Below are positions 1-11,800 of a stretch of DNA of 64,000 bases, piece after piece (position 1 is the first letter of the stretch; each line of letters begins with the position of its first letter). Source of the DNA: Paragorgia papillata (lineage: Eukaryota > Cnidaria > Anthozoa > Scleralcyonacea > Coralliidae). The stretch is taken from NCBI GenBank assembly GCA_035771165.1, contig JAWNZC010000408.1, positions 434,001 to 498,000 on the forward strand, written 5' to 3'. The notes below the pieces were generated by a model. It did no database searches. It saw only the letters and a program-made list of their open reading frames with translations, and had not been told where the DNA came from. Both the position numbers and the translations under genes were made by a program.

Positions 1-887
1 AAAAGCGTTTTCTCAACAGGTAGATGTAATCATGGGTTTAGGTGAAATTTTCTCCCATAGAAAATGTTTTAAAAATTCAAAGCTCAGAAAAGGAATTTTC
101 AGCACTCTCAGTTTCAAACAGAGGACAAATAAGTCCCTAACAATTAAAGGAAACAACCTTTTAGAAATTTTTGATATAATATTAAAATTTAAACCTTTCT
201 TGTGCATGGTGACAAATATTAGTAAAATCTTCTGGCATACCAGAGTACAATCAGTATTGGTATGGCTCTGCATGAAATAGGGGCCAGGAAATAACATTCT
301 AGGAGCAAAAAGTTAGAGCTGCCCATTTTCACATTTGTTATGGGTCTGCACTGTATTTACAGTTGGGGCCAGTTCAGAGGCAAAACATTTTTTGAAATCT
401 GGGTGTCTGAAATAGCATTTCCTGCGTTCTAACAACACCTTTTAGTGAAATTGTATAGTCAAACCAGATGTTCTCTCGAGTACAACTTTGCAATATTTAA
501 CAATTATTCGCCGAAGGCGAGGTGAATATCGGTATATAATAACCGAGACGAAGTCGAGGTTATTATTCACCGATATTCACTGAGCCTGAGGCGAATAACT
601 GTTTTAGTATAAATACACATTTTCGTACTTTTAGGAACCACATTTTCTTTAAAATTGTTAATTTCCTCGTCTGTCGCATTGACAACTTGGCTGGCGGCCA
701 TTTTGAATAAACGCTGTAGGTGATTATCGATAATTAATCCGAAGTAGCTCGACAAATCAGCGCGCGTGATTTTCTATAATCACCTGTGTATTTATACTAA
801 TGATAGTTAGTAAAAATACACAGGTGATTATAGAAAATCTCGTTCGATGATCGGTCGAGCTAAGTCGGATTAATTCCCGATAATCAC

Positions 888-1279
888 CTACACAACTAAA
901 AACGCACAGTCTGATCAGCTCTGATATCAGATCTGTTCAGAGAAATGTAGCGACTTGATACAGCCTGACAGCTACAGAATGTACCAGCGCTGATGTATAA
1001 ACATTTAGTTAGAATTTCTCACAGACTGCGACAGCTCCGTAGACAACATACCTGTTCAGTCTGTTATATACAGCACTGACCGTGTCAGGCTGATACAGTT
1101 TGACAGAATCTGTTCTGAACAGTCTGTGGTAGCTGCAGGTATGATACAGATATGATATCATAGGTGTATCATAGCTGATACTGCAGCAGGCTGTATCAGG
1201 GGTCGCTACATTTTTCTGAACAGATCTGACATCATTCTGCATCAGGTCTGACACAGAGTATGCGTTTTTGCGTGTGTAC
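888..1279. mobile_element. Word-type MITE with CACA..AAAAACGCA termini
   Basis: The ends are imperfect inverted repeats (left TACACAACTAAAAACGCA, right the complement of TACACACGCAAAAACGCA). The interior consists of degenerate self-complementary words such as CTGATCAG, CAGATCTG, CTGACAG and CTGTATCAG. The design matches the MITEs at 13702 and 54875, but the word is different. It has no coding potential; the ORF on its minus strand is a by-product. Confidence 0.6.
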
Positions 1280-1438
1280 AGCGTTTATTCAAAATGGCCG
1301 CCAGCCGGTTTGTCAATGACAGAAGGGGAAAATTAACAATTTTAAAGAAAACGCTGTTCCTAAAAGTACTGATGAAAATGTGTATTTATACTAAAACAAT
1401 TATTCGCCTCAGGCTCAGTGAATATCGGTGAACAATAA

Positions 1439-2336
1439 CTAGGCTGAGGAGGTTTTGGAAAAAAACCGAAACCGAAAACCGTCACGAAAAAACCGGTAAA
1501 ACCGACATAACCGATCTTCTGCATTAATTAAATTATTGTGAAATAAAAAAACCCCAAATCAAACCAACATGTGTTTACTTTATGAAGCAATAAATAAATA
1601 TATTGTTAGTAACAACCAACATTAATTATTTACAATTAGTTAAAGTTAAGGAAATCGGTGCTATATCAAACACTCGGAGGAGTGTTTCATTCGCCTCGGT
1701 TTTTGAACAAACTTCGAGGTGTTTGGATATCCTGATGAAACACTCCTCCTCGTGTATGATATATTACGTCAAAATGTAAAATTCTAGGCGCTTAATACAA
1801 GTGCCTTTTTGTTTACAAATTCTCAGCCAAAAAAACGAGCATGTCAACCTTTTCAGGATTTAATCGCGCTCGTGTTGGAGTGCTTATACACCGAGTCCTG
1901 CCTTGCTGAACAGTCGCTCTGATGGTGAGCTAGAAGCTTGAACAGCGAGGTATCTTTTAGCAAGCTGACTGAGAAGCGAAAATTCAAGTTCATTTCGTTG
2001 CCACCATTTCAATGGATTTTCATATCCGTCGATAACTGCATGGATATGTGACGTATCTTTCAATTTCTGCGGACAAACGATCGCGCGGTGACTGGGCTGC
2101 CAATGAGGATGCTTTTGGTTTCTTTAAACTGGTCAATGCTTCAAGGCTCAACTTCTTTACCTTCTTCGCTGGTGATTCTGGAGTTGGAGAAGCATCATTC
2201 ACTTCTTCATGGGATAGGATAAACTGAAAAACTTTGAATCGGTTTTTCGTTTTTTTCGGTTTTCCACTGTGAAAGAAACCGGAAAACCGATCTCAATTTT
2301 ACAAAACCGATCTTTTCTGGTTAACCGCCTCAGCCT
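1439..2336. mobile_element. CGGTTT-rich DNA element (hAT-like)
   Basis: It opens AGGCTGAGGAGGTTTTGG and closes with the complement of AGGCTGAGGCGGTTAACC. Subterminal tracts of CGGTTTT/AAAACCG are present at both ends (about 1450-1520 and 2240-2330). The element at 30343-30710 has the same type of subterminal region plus an 8-bp target duplication. No intact transposase ORF was found. Confidence 0.5.
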
Positions 2337-2413
2337 ACTGTAATAATAACCTCGACTTCGTCTCGGTTTATTGTACACCGATATTCACCTCGCCTTCGGC
2401 GAATAATTGTTAA

Positions 2414-5400
2414 TTACACAACATTGCAATTTGATTCATTTGGCAGATTCAATCAGCAACTTGCAAAATTTAATGCTTTATCAGGATTCCTCAACAGGTT
2501 GCTTACAATATTAGTTTTAAACATCGAACAACACATAAATGTGATGTTATACTTGAAGGTAATGGCTCTAAATATGTAGTATTTCACATTGGCATTTAAA
2601 ACAATTTTTTAGGGCAACCTGTCGAGGAATCGTGATAAAGCGTTTTGCAATGTTGCGTATCAATATTGCAAAGTCACACGCAAGAAAACATCCGGTTTGA
2701 CTATAAAAGTTCAAAAACAGAGAAACAACGACACAATATTTATAATCTAACATGTACTAACAGTAGTTGCATTTGAAGTCCCATGCTTCTTGATTCCACA
2801 ATGATTAAACTCAGGCAGAATTTAAAGCATAGGTATTCAAATAATTTTTAGTTCGTTCTTCAGTTGTTTTTATACTAGCAAAAGTGTAAGGATGCATGCA
2901 CAAAGTCAAACAAGACTTGGTGTGTGCAATCTACCTTGCATAATTTTGTTTGAGTGTGCATCGAGGTAGATGTGTGTATGCACAACAATAAAAATAACTT
3001 ATTATGTACTGTATACTGTATTTAAAATTTGATTGTGCAGATGTGAATCACACATAAATGCATGTGTAACACATTTTTTAACCTTAACTTTTTAACTTAA
3101 AAATTCAACAAATACATATTGACATAATTAACTCATTTCTACCTACAATTATAATAATAAACAAAAATAGTAGGAAAAGTGTAGCAAAAACTATATGTTT
3201 TACATGGGAAATTTTTAACTGCATCACCTGAGCCTCTCCTAATTCATCAAATATGCTGTTAGAAGGCAATAAAAAATATTACGCACATGCTACAATCACC
3301 ATTTTGTAGTACTGTACACCAACATTGCAGGGGGAGGGGTGTGTGCTATTCTCAGGCAATGCAAAATGTACATTTAATTTAGCCTAGTTTCTAAGCATTT
3401 CATTTCCACCATGAGCTTGGTCACCTAGTTGGTTTGGGTTCTTGGGAAGACTGGGGAGAGGCTGGAAATGAGAAGGCCTAGCAACATTTGCAAAAAGGTC
3501 CTGCCCAGAATCATTCTGGCCTTTCGAGTGTTCCTGGGATCTAGCGTAGCGACAGTAAAAAGCATAAGGATGTCTGCGAAGATTTTACCAAAGATTTTGG
3601 TGATCGAAAGAAGGAAATTATGGAAAATATTCCAATTGGAGCTCGAAATGAAAATTTAACTGTTTAACTTTCAACTTTTGGTGGTTGCAGAAGGAAAGCT
3701 AGTGATAAGAAAGCTAGCCAGGCCAGTGAACCTTCATCGATCCGAGGTGAGTAGACTTGTATTATTTTATGCAGATGGAAATAGTAAGTGTCAGGAAACA
3801 CTTAGGACGTCATAACATCACAATTCTTCCTCAATAAACAACTGAGCTGTAAAGTGAAAGTGTTTACGAATTTTGCTAGGCCTTCCTCAGTGGGTCCATT
3901 CGGATCACTTCCGAAACGTGTCGATCGAGGAAGACCTAGAAACTAGGCTACATTTAATTATTTTCAAGTTTATTTCATCATTTTTGCCAAATTGTAGACT
4001 GGCATGGCTGAGAGGTCTCTCTTCAATGAGTAACCAGGCCTTTTTGTTTGATGCATGTGATCACACACGTCCACGCTGGCACATGTGCAAACTCAACTAC
4101 ACATGCTATTTGTCAAATGCGTGAAAGGCCATGTTCAATTGTTCATTCACATTGCAATTGTAAACATGTGTGTTTCAATAATGTATATTACAAATAATGT
4201 AATGCAACGTCTCACATCGTAACACAAGATCCCACAGTATAATGCAAGATCTCACAACATAACGTAAGGTTTCACAACATAAGGTCTTGCAATGTAACGT
4301 ATACTGTATCTTCTTTAAGCGTAGGCTACTGTTTAGTAGTACAACTACAGTGTAAACTAATATGTTAAAGCAAAAGATGTCTTACAATGAATATCAAGCA
4401 ACACAGCTTTCTTTTTCAGATGTGTAGAAAATATAAAAGTTAGGTTCACATTTTTGTGCCATAATTGATAACTTTTAACACACGGGCGACTCACACATGC
4501 AAAATTATTTGTGTGTGTGAATTACCGCACACATGCAGTTTTCTTTACAAAAAGGCCTGAGTAATATATTAGTCTGGCATTAGACAAAGAAAGATAAAAT
4601 ATTCACTTTGGGGCAACACAGGAAGGAATGGGTTAATATACAATATGTACATATAAAATAAATTTAATATGTAAATTAGATAATCCTTCTGTTCACAAAC
4701 AAAATCATCCAAATACTCAACAGATAATTCCTTAACCCAACAGCAGCCATGTCAAATCAACAAAATCACAGACAAAACAATCACATCTTACAGATATACC
4801 AGAACAGTTAACCAGTTCAGACAATAAATTTCTGTATTATAAAAAGTCTAAAGACAAGCAGATTCCTCTAAGAGATATGGAAATTAATTAGTATTATTAA
4901 AATTATATTATATTCAATGTTTCATTATATCTGGTGCTTTCTTCGTTCTACGCAGTGCTTTATTCATTATTTGTAGATAAACTTTAAAACTACTAAAGAA
5001 AACATTTCTCAGAAGCGACACTGATCCAAACTAATTTTCGCTAATAATGTACATAAAAGCAAAACTGATTGACGAAGCAAAATTCCAGCATATAATTATA
5101 AGCTTGTCGGCTGGAGTTGAAATCACACAGACCGCTATACACCAGAAATAGATCGAAATAATGATTCAACTTCGGAAATAACTTTTACCTTTGCTCATAA
5201 TATCTTTCACCAGATCTCACTATTAAAACAAATATTTTCAGTGCGGCGCATTCAAGTCATAACTATCATGATCATGGTAGTTTATCGTCCCTCGACGTCA
5301 TATACGTGTATTTATTATCGGAAAAATCTGTTTGAATAGTACAAGTCAGAGGAGGACTATAATTAAAGCAGAGTGAGAAGATAGTTCAAACGATATAACA

Positions 5401-6437
5401 TCGGGTGTTTGGTAATTAAGATTCAGCTCAGTTCAAACTGACGGACGAAGCACTGAAGCAGTGCAATGGCATTGTAGTACTATGAAATGTTTTAAGTCTG
5501 TCGTTTCACTTGATTTCAAGTAGTGTTTACCTAAAATCGAAGAAGCTAGGAGAACTTTTGTAATGAAGCAGAAAAATTATATTCTGTATTAACATTTTGA
5601 AAATAACAAACTTATTGGTTCGTACTCGAAATGATCGTAAATGCGAGAACTGACAAGTTCATCCAAGAATGTTTTGGTCTAAACCATATTTGACTTGTGT
5701 TCACGAAACACAAGACAATTGAATTGGATTTGTGACGTTTTGAAGTATTGTTAGATACCACGTTCGCTTAAAATTCAACACAAAAACAGTGATAAAAGTC
5801 AGAGAAGGAGAGTCAGATCTCTTTCAGGAATCCTCTTCCACCATCTTAATAAATACACATTTACACTGAAATCCGAGACTCGGATCAGGTCTCAATGTTT
5901 GTAATCGTATACACATGATAAATTGCGCTCGACTGAAAGACATGCAAATGCAGCCTAGTTTGCTCACCTGTTAACTCAACTTGCAAGATAGCTTCGTCTT
6001 CTGCGGATCATACTAATACTTTGACTTTCACAGTGCGTTGAAATTCACAAACCAAACTGTATCGGTTTGAACGTCGTTGATTTTTGTCAAGACAGAAGAC
6101 ACAAACAGACACTCGCGGCCAAAGGACTAGATCGAATATGATTGGTTCAACAAATTAAGCCAATCAACACACTTGTTTACATCAGGAAAGCGACAGAGCT
6201 GGTCATCTTCGGGGGAAGGGGGGGTGGGGGGTAGGGGGGAGTGGGGAGCAGAGCGTGGTGAATATTTTACAAGCTTTTTTTACACTATTTTTTTCAGAGC
6301 GAAATAAGATTTTGAATTATATTTTACGAGTACTGTGATAATAATTTTAGCTTACAATCTAGCGTGGAAGCGCGTTGGGGCGCAGAAACGAGCCGGGAAC
6401 GTGACGCCGGAACGATAAAAAACCACTCTGAAGTAAT
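2414..6437. other. AT-rich non-coding stretch, repeats only
   Basis: No gene could be assembled here. The stretch holds AT-rich sequence and a partial repeat at about 3407-3480 (GAGCTTGGYCRCGTAGTYGG type) that recurs at about 44853 and 58345. It also holds the coding-like patch annotated separately (3545-3746) and runs of similar words (4195-4290, ACATCGTAAC/ACAACATAAC). The remainder is unassigned. Confidence 0.4.
3545..3746 (+). other. Short coding-like patch with splice signals, function unknown
   Basis: After an acceptor-like CTAG, frame 3545-3667 reads about 40 charged residues (starting RSDSKKHKDV, later DFGDRKKEIMENIP) before TAA. Immediately downstream a good acceptor (TTGGTGGTTGCAG) and a consensus donor (GTGAGT at 3747) bracket a 56-base open segment, 3691-3746. 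The two cannot be joined by a normal-sized intron, so they would be alternative ends or exons of an unseen gene. I do not recognise the product. It may equally be chance within a repeat. Confidence 0.2.
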
Positions 6438-6597
6438 TATATAGAGAATGATACATGGATGTGCGGAAATATGAAATTTATTTCGAGTGTTGACCAGGAT
6501 ATCTCACGAGTGAGCGAAGCGAACGAGTGACATATCCTGTTCAACACGAGAAATAAATTTCATATTTCCAAGCATGTATTGTTCTGTTTATTATATA
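6438..6597. repeat. Foldback MITE
   Basis: Near-perfect inverted arms (AAATATGAAATTTATTTCGA and its complement) surround a centre reading CGAGTGAGCGAAGCGAACGA. Outer bases (GATACATG..CATGTATTG) extend the symmetry. Similar architecture recurs at about 39745-39850 and 46620-46906. Confidence 0.6.
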
Positions 6598-6599
6598 AA

Positions 6600-7330
6600 A
6601 AAATTGTCCTATTGCCTTGCAAAAATTGCATTAAACTATAATGCTGATTCAGCGATAATCGTCACATGTGCGATTATCCTAAATAATCGCACATGTGAGA
6701 TTATCACTTTTATTAGTGGCGGAGAAATCAATAAAACACTCTATTTTATATAATAAATATCTATATTTATCGATCAATTATCAACTCGTGCGTGCAGTAG
6801 TTATTCATGTATCGAAGCATGCATCCCCAGTCACATGACTTTATATATAGCTATATAGACAATTTTAATTTAACCTTGATGATTCCTGATGATGAGCGAG
6901 TCGACTGCAATATAGTCGAAAAGGTTGAGCTAAACAATGTTAACCCGTTTTTGATTGTCTATTGTTATGTACGTTAAAAGCACATCATTGCCATTGAAAG
7001 GCACTCAGTTCTGTCATTCTTTCTTCGGCGGCCGCCCATCCCCCTCCCCCCCCCTCCCCCACCCCACCATAGTCCCTCAGTTCCGGCGTCTACCACCATA
7101 AAGGTCAAGGACAAGGACGCGCAACTTAGTTCAGTGGGCGCGCTCGCACGTGTCCGTCCCACCGAAACTTGTACATACTGGAGCCTGCTAAAGTTACTAG
7201 AGCCGCCACTCTTGCAGCAAGTCCGATCTAGTATAAATTTAAAGTGATCAAGCCTGGAACTCGTGATGATCAGAATGAACATTTTCAATTCTAAGTATTT
7301 GAACTAGCAAAAATCTCGACCAGTATTCTT
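6600..7330. other. Non-coding, no gene recognised
   Basis: AT-rich sequence with a short duplicated palindrome (ACATGTGCGATTATC, 6662-6705) and a C-rich tract near 7040. The minus-strand ORF over 6974-7288 gives a low-complexity glycine-rich product and has no family features. Confidence 0.35.
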
Positions 7331-7419
7331 ACACTAGTACTCTTGTCCGGAGCTTACAGCATAGCTTTGTTAGATTCTAACAAAGCTATGCTGTAAGCTC
7401 TGGACAAGAGTACTAGTGT
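7331..7419. repeat. Near-perfect 44-bp-arm hairpin
   Basis: Left arm 7331-7375 and right arm 7376-7419 are complementary with about one mismatch and almost no loop (centre TTAGATTCTAA). Confidence 0.85.
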
Positions 7420-8113
7420 CCGGGTGTTTAATTTGGGCATCGAGTTCTGCATGCTATTTTGAAGGTGAAAGTTAGAAACATAATACTCTGATTTAAAAAT
7501 CATTAAATGTTTTCTTCAGAAATAAACTGACCATTATGAAATATAAAAATAATCCACTCTCGCCACAGCTAAGGCATCGACTCTTTAATTTTCCGACGTG
7601 TAAGCAATATAAACTTGCATGGCAATAATTTATAATTATTCATGTATTGTAACCAATTGCAATCCAAATGCAATTATACTCTGATCATTGAAGTGGGCGT
7701 GATCATGCATTGCGTGGGCGAGACAGGCCTGATCGTGTACTCAGTTCATGTTGTGACGCGTCAAAAAACCTCATGTTACACGGCAACTGATTTTCTATCC
7801 AACGCCAGGTTAATTTGATGTAATTGTTACGAGATACGTTGCACTGACCGAAGCATTGCAGCGTGTAACATGCCGTGCAATGTATAGGTAATTATAATTA
7901 GTTACCGAGACGGAGGTAACCAACTTTCTAGCTTTAGTTCATTTATGATATAGACGATATCTGTCGTTATTTAACAAAAAATATTTATATAGTATTCTAG
8001 ACATAGTTTTAAAGCAATCTAACCTATATATAATTAACCGCGGAATGCATGCACATCAAAGAGAATCGACGCATGAATGAACTAATAATATTATTATGGC
8101 CACACTATTAATC
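7420..8113. other. Non-coding, no feature recognised
   Basis: AT-rich sequence upstream of the tetraspanin gene. No ORF with family features and no clear repeat termini were seen. Confidence 0.3.
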
Positions 8114-8446
8114 AGTTTTCAAACGAAAACGGAGACTTTTTTATACGGTTCCACACTAATCCGGCGTCTTCAGTGACCGAAAACGGAGCTTTAACGCCGT
8201 TTTTCTGCACCAAGTAAGGCGAAAACGAAGCTTTCTGAAAACGGTGACGTCACGACGATCATGTGATCTGGGTTCCAGTTACTACGGCCGTTCATTGAGC
8301 ACGCTCAACAGGATATTGTGCGTTTTCTGGGTCGTTTTGGTGTTTTAGCTAGTGTGGATGGCAAAAACGATTTGAAAACGATATATAGTGTAGACGGGAA
8401 AATTTTGATACGTGTTCGATACGAGGTCTCAGTTTTCGTTTGAAAA
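8114..8446. mobile_element. Word-type MITE (AAACGAAAACGGAG)
   Basis: The termini are inverted: TTTTCAAACGAAAACGGAGA on the left and its near complement ending at 8446. The interior repeats the words AAAACGGAGC, CCGTTTTT and GAAAACG in both orientations. It lies about 350 bp upstream of the tetraspanin start codon. Confidence 0.55.
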
Positions 8447-8792
8447 GAGAAAACGGATTGAGCGCAACAATAAGCGCTTGGCCGGGCTTGGGACGCAAAA
8501 TCCGGTTATAAATCCATGTCCTATATTCACGAATTTATTGGTTAGGATTAAGGGTGTGTGTTGGGGTCAGGCTTTCATGAAGTACCTGGGTTATTTAGGA
8601 CATGGAATTATTACCGAAAATCCGGCCTCATGCCCCATCCAGTTTTATTGAGGTCAGTGGTACGAACAGGGCGCGCCCTGGGTACGAACTTGACGAGTAT
8701 TGTGTTGTGGACAAGGAAGGGACGTCGAAAATATGGCGTATTCGCTTTGTTATCATTTTGCACAGACAAAATATTGGACATACTAAAGAAAT

Positions 8793-8855
8793 ATGAAGTC
8801 CTGTAGTTTTACCTGTACGAAGCAAACGCTGATTTCTCTCAACGTGGTGTATATC
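8793..8855 (+). CDS. TSPAN31-like: Tetraspanin exon 1 (start codon)
   Basis: Encodes the cytosolic N-terminus and start of TM1, MKSCSFTCTKQTLISLNVVY plus one residue, followed by donor GTAAGT at 8856. It aligns with the vertebrate pattern of Cys-x-x-Phe-x-Cys-x-Lys then LNVVY. The first ATG in the open frame is used; there is no better upstream ATG in frame. Confidence 0.88.
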
Positions 8856-11800
8856 GTAAGTATAGTATGGTGACAAGATATTTTATAAAATAATCTCTAG
8901 TAACACACATTGGTTATGAGTTTTAAATATACACGTAAAGTCGTAAACTTATATACACTGTATATTAAACTGGTATAAACCGATAAATGCCATAATAGTC
9001 TTTAAATATTTTACGGTATACCTGACAGTGAGTTCTGAGTTCACAAAATGCATCTTTACTGACCTTGTTGTTTTTAATACAGTGTCAGGAAAACTTGTTG
9101 GGGACAGCTGTTTTTTATGACAATGTTATCAATGCATTTTATTATAAAATTCACGACTCATTGTTTGTTGATTTTTCTCAAGCTCTAACTGTGTAAATGA
9201 TAAATGAATGAAGGTCCTTCAAGGATTTCTAATAGTTCTACTGTAATGCACCTATCATCATCTTCCATGGGGGTGGTAAGTGGTAACCCGGGCTAACCCC
9301 AGGCGATCCTGGGGAATGCAAAAAATGCAATAAACAAAGTTTGAAATTTGCCCGGGGAAATAAATGGTTGGTAGTATTACTTCCCTGGGGGTAAAGATGC
9401 TATACCAGAAGTGTATATTAAGTATGCCAATTTGCTCAGTCACCTTTTATTTTTTCAACAGTACTATTTATAAATCAATAAACATAATATTTGATACACA
9501 TAGAGCCAATGAAGTATTCAATAGACCCTTATAATAAAGATAGACTATAATAGTACATCATTTTCCAACACCTGATGTGAAACTCCACTTTTAAAATTCT
9601 ATTAAAAATAGAGAAACACCGAAAACAACATACGGTTCATTGTCAATTACTATATCTAAGCAGTAACTAGTCTACCTATAAAATAACTGAGTGGTGACTC
9701 AAGTTTATATAAGTAGACAATATAAGTTACAGGACAAATACAAGTCATATACTACCATTTGCGGTTTAAGCTTGAAGCGTGAACTATTTCACGCATTTGT
9801 TTACATTTGAAAAGCTACATTTGACTAATTAACTTACATCGTTTTGATCAATGAAATGCATTTGTTCACATGAAATTCACGTGTGAAAAAAACAAATGCA
9901 TTCCATTGGTCAAAACGACGTAAGTTAGTTAGTCAAGCGTAGCTTTTTAAACATAAACAAACGTGCAAAATAGTCCATGCTTCAAGCTTGAACACAAATG
10001 GTAGACAAGTACATGTATATGATATAAAGAACAACGCTAAATACAATATTACAGCTAGAACTCAAGAAAAACAAAATTGGCACTAGTAATATTCGAACAA
10101 TAGCCTCTTCTTCTGTGATGTCCGAGCATCCTGTTAATTTAAACATGCAAACCAAACCCGAGTACTGATGAAAGTACAAAGATTTTGAATTCTTACTAGT
10201 GGATGGCTATTCTTAATGAGAAAATAACAAGGATTCTTTAACTTACCTTTTATGAATTTGCTGAGGCGCAATCAAGCCAAAAGACTGTTGCGAGCCTGAA
10301 ATAAGGAAATCCAGTGGTATTCGGCATTATGCACAATCTGACAATTCCCCCACCCCCCATTGTAGTAGTTATGAAATCATTGCAAATTTCCCCAGGCCGG
10401 GAGCTAAACTTTTTTTGCAATCCCCCTATATTCCACCATATTTACCCCCCTTTTGGAAGATGATAATAGGTGTATATGTAAGTTGTATGCCAGTCTCAGA
10501 CAGGCATACAACTACAGTACATCAGACATGTCTGGCCCAGCTAGTAAACTTGATGTAAGTTAAAATGTGATACCTAGCTAACATCCAGTCATTCGTGGGG
10601 CAAAAAGTGAGGCAAAGTTCTAGGCCCCTGCGTGGTTTGCAGGTAGGTTTCAGTCTCCCACAAAATGTTTTTTACACATCCAGCGGTCTTGGCCTAGTAA
10701 GCTTGAAAAGGTTTGAAAAATTATTTATTGAATTATTTGCTAAACATGCATTTTAAATTTTGATTGGTTGTGCTATGCTGCCAAACTAATTATGCAGTAA
10801 TTGTTGCTATAGTAAAAGTCATTGTCTTTACAAAATGTGCACAAAGTTTGTCAGTCAAGAAGTTAAACCAAATTGTTCATTATAATATAAACCATATATT
10901 AGAGTTTTGTTACTCCAAAGAGGATACAAAAAATCAACACAAACTTAGTACCTGTATAGAATATGCCGTTAGTACCAGTTTCATGTGTCATTTAAAAAGC
11001 ATTCTGCATTCGTACCGAAAATAACAACTAGCCATGAGTAAACGTGAAAAATAAACAATCTAGTTGTCAGTTATTTCTTAAAATACCATTAGTTACAAAA
11101 GGTCGTTTAACACATTCAAACAAAAAATTAAAGGAGCAGAAATAAGAAAATAACATTAGATGTATATTATGAAATATCAAGTATCAATACGTCTTCAGAC
11201 TCGAACAAGAATAGCTTTCTCACTCTTGTCCTCACCTTTTCAGCTGGTTGTTTTCATCCTAGCCAGCCTATTTTCATCCCTAGCTTAATTTACTGTATAG
11301 TTTTGGACCGCTATACAGTAAATAAAACAATTTACAGCACTGCACAACAATGGGAAACCATTAAATGCATGTTTAGTCTGACAAAATAATTTGATAAATA
11401 ATTTTTTCAAACCATTTTCGAGCCTTTGCAGTTTGCTCAAGACGGACAGCCATGTAAAAACATTTTGTGGGAGACTGAAACCTACCTGCAAACCGTGTAG
11501 GGGCCTGGAACTTTTTGCCTCATCTTTTGGTTTACGTGTTAGCATTCCAGGTATCACATTTTATTGATTTTAACTTACATCGAGTTCACTGGTCCATGCA
11601 GCCATACGGTACTGCATTCCATAATTTTGCCCTGCCACATATACAGTATTCCCACCAATATTTTTGGTGAGAAAATCTATCCACTAATAACATAAAATTT
11701 TGGTCACAGCCACACAAATTCCATAGCCTGTAGGATAAAAATTTTGTGATATTACCAATCCAAGCAGTTTTGCTTTATATAATAATAATAATTATATATA

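Larger units (their letters stand above)
497..2413. mobile_element. Nested inverted-repeat DNA element flanked by TTAA
   Basis: The termini are long inverted repeats of about 75 bp: the left starts CAATTATTCGCCGAAGGCGA just inside TTAA, and the right ends with its complement followed by TTAA. A second, inner inverted pair (about 563-760 against about 1260-1434) shows that one member of the family sits inside another. The centre (888-1279) is a third element and 1439-2336 a fourth. TTAA at both ends fits a piggyBac- or Kolobok-like target. No transposase ORF is visible. Confidence 0.7.

Noticed and set aside
3429..3659. 76-codon plus-strand ORF
   Set aside because: Starts within a dispersed repeat also found at 44853 and 58345, in a different frame from the more coding-like reading.
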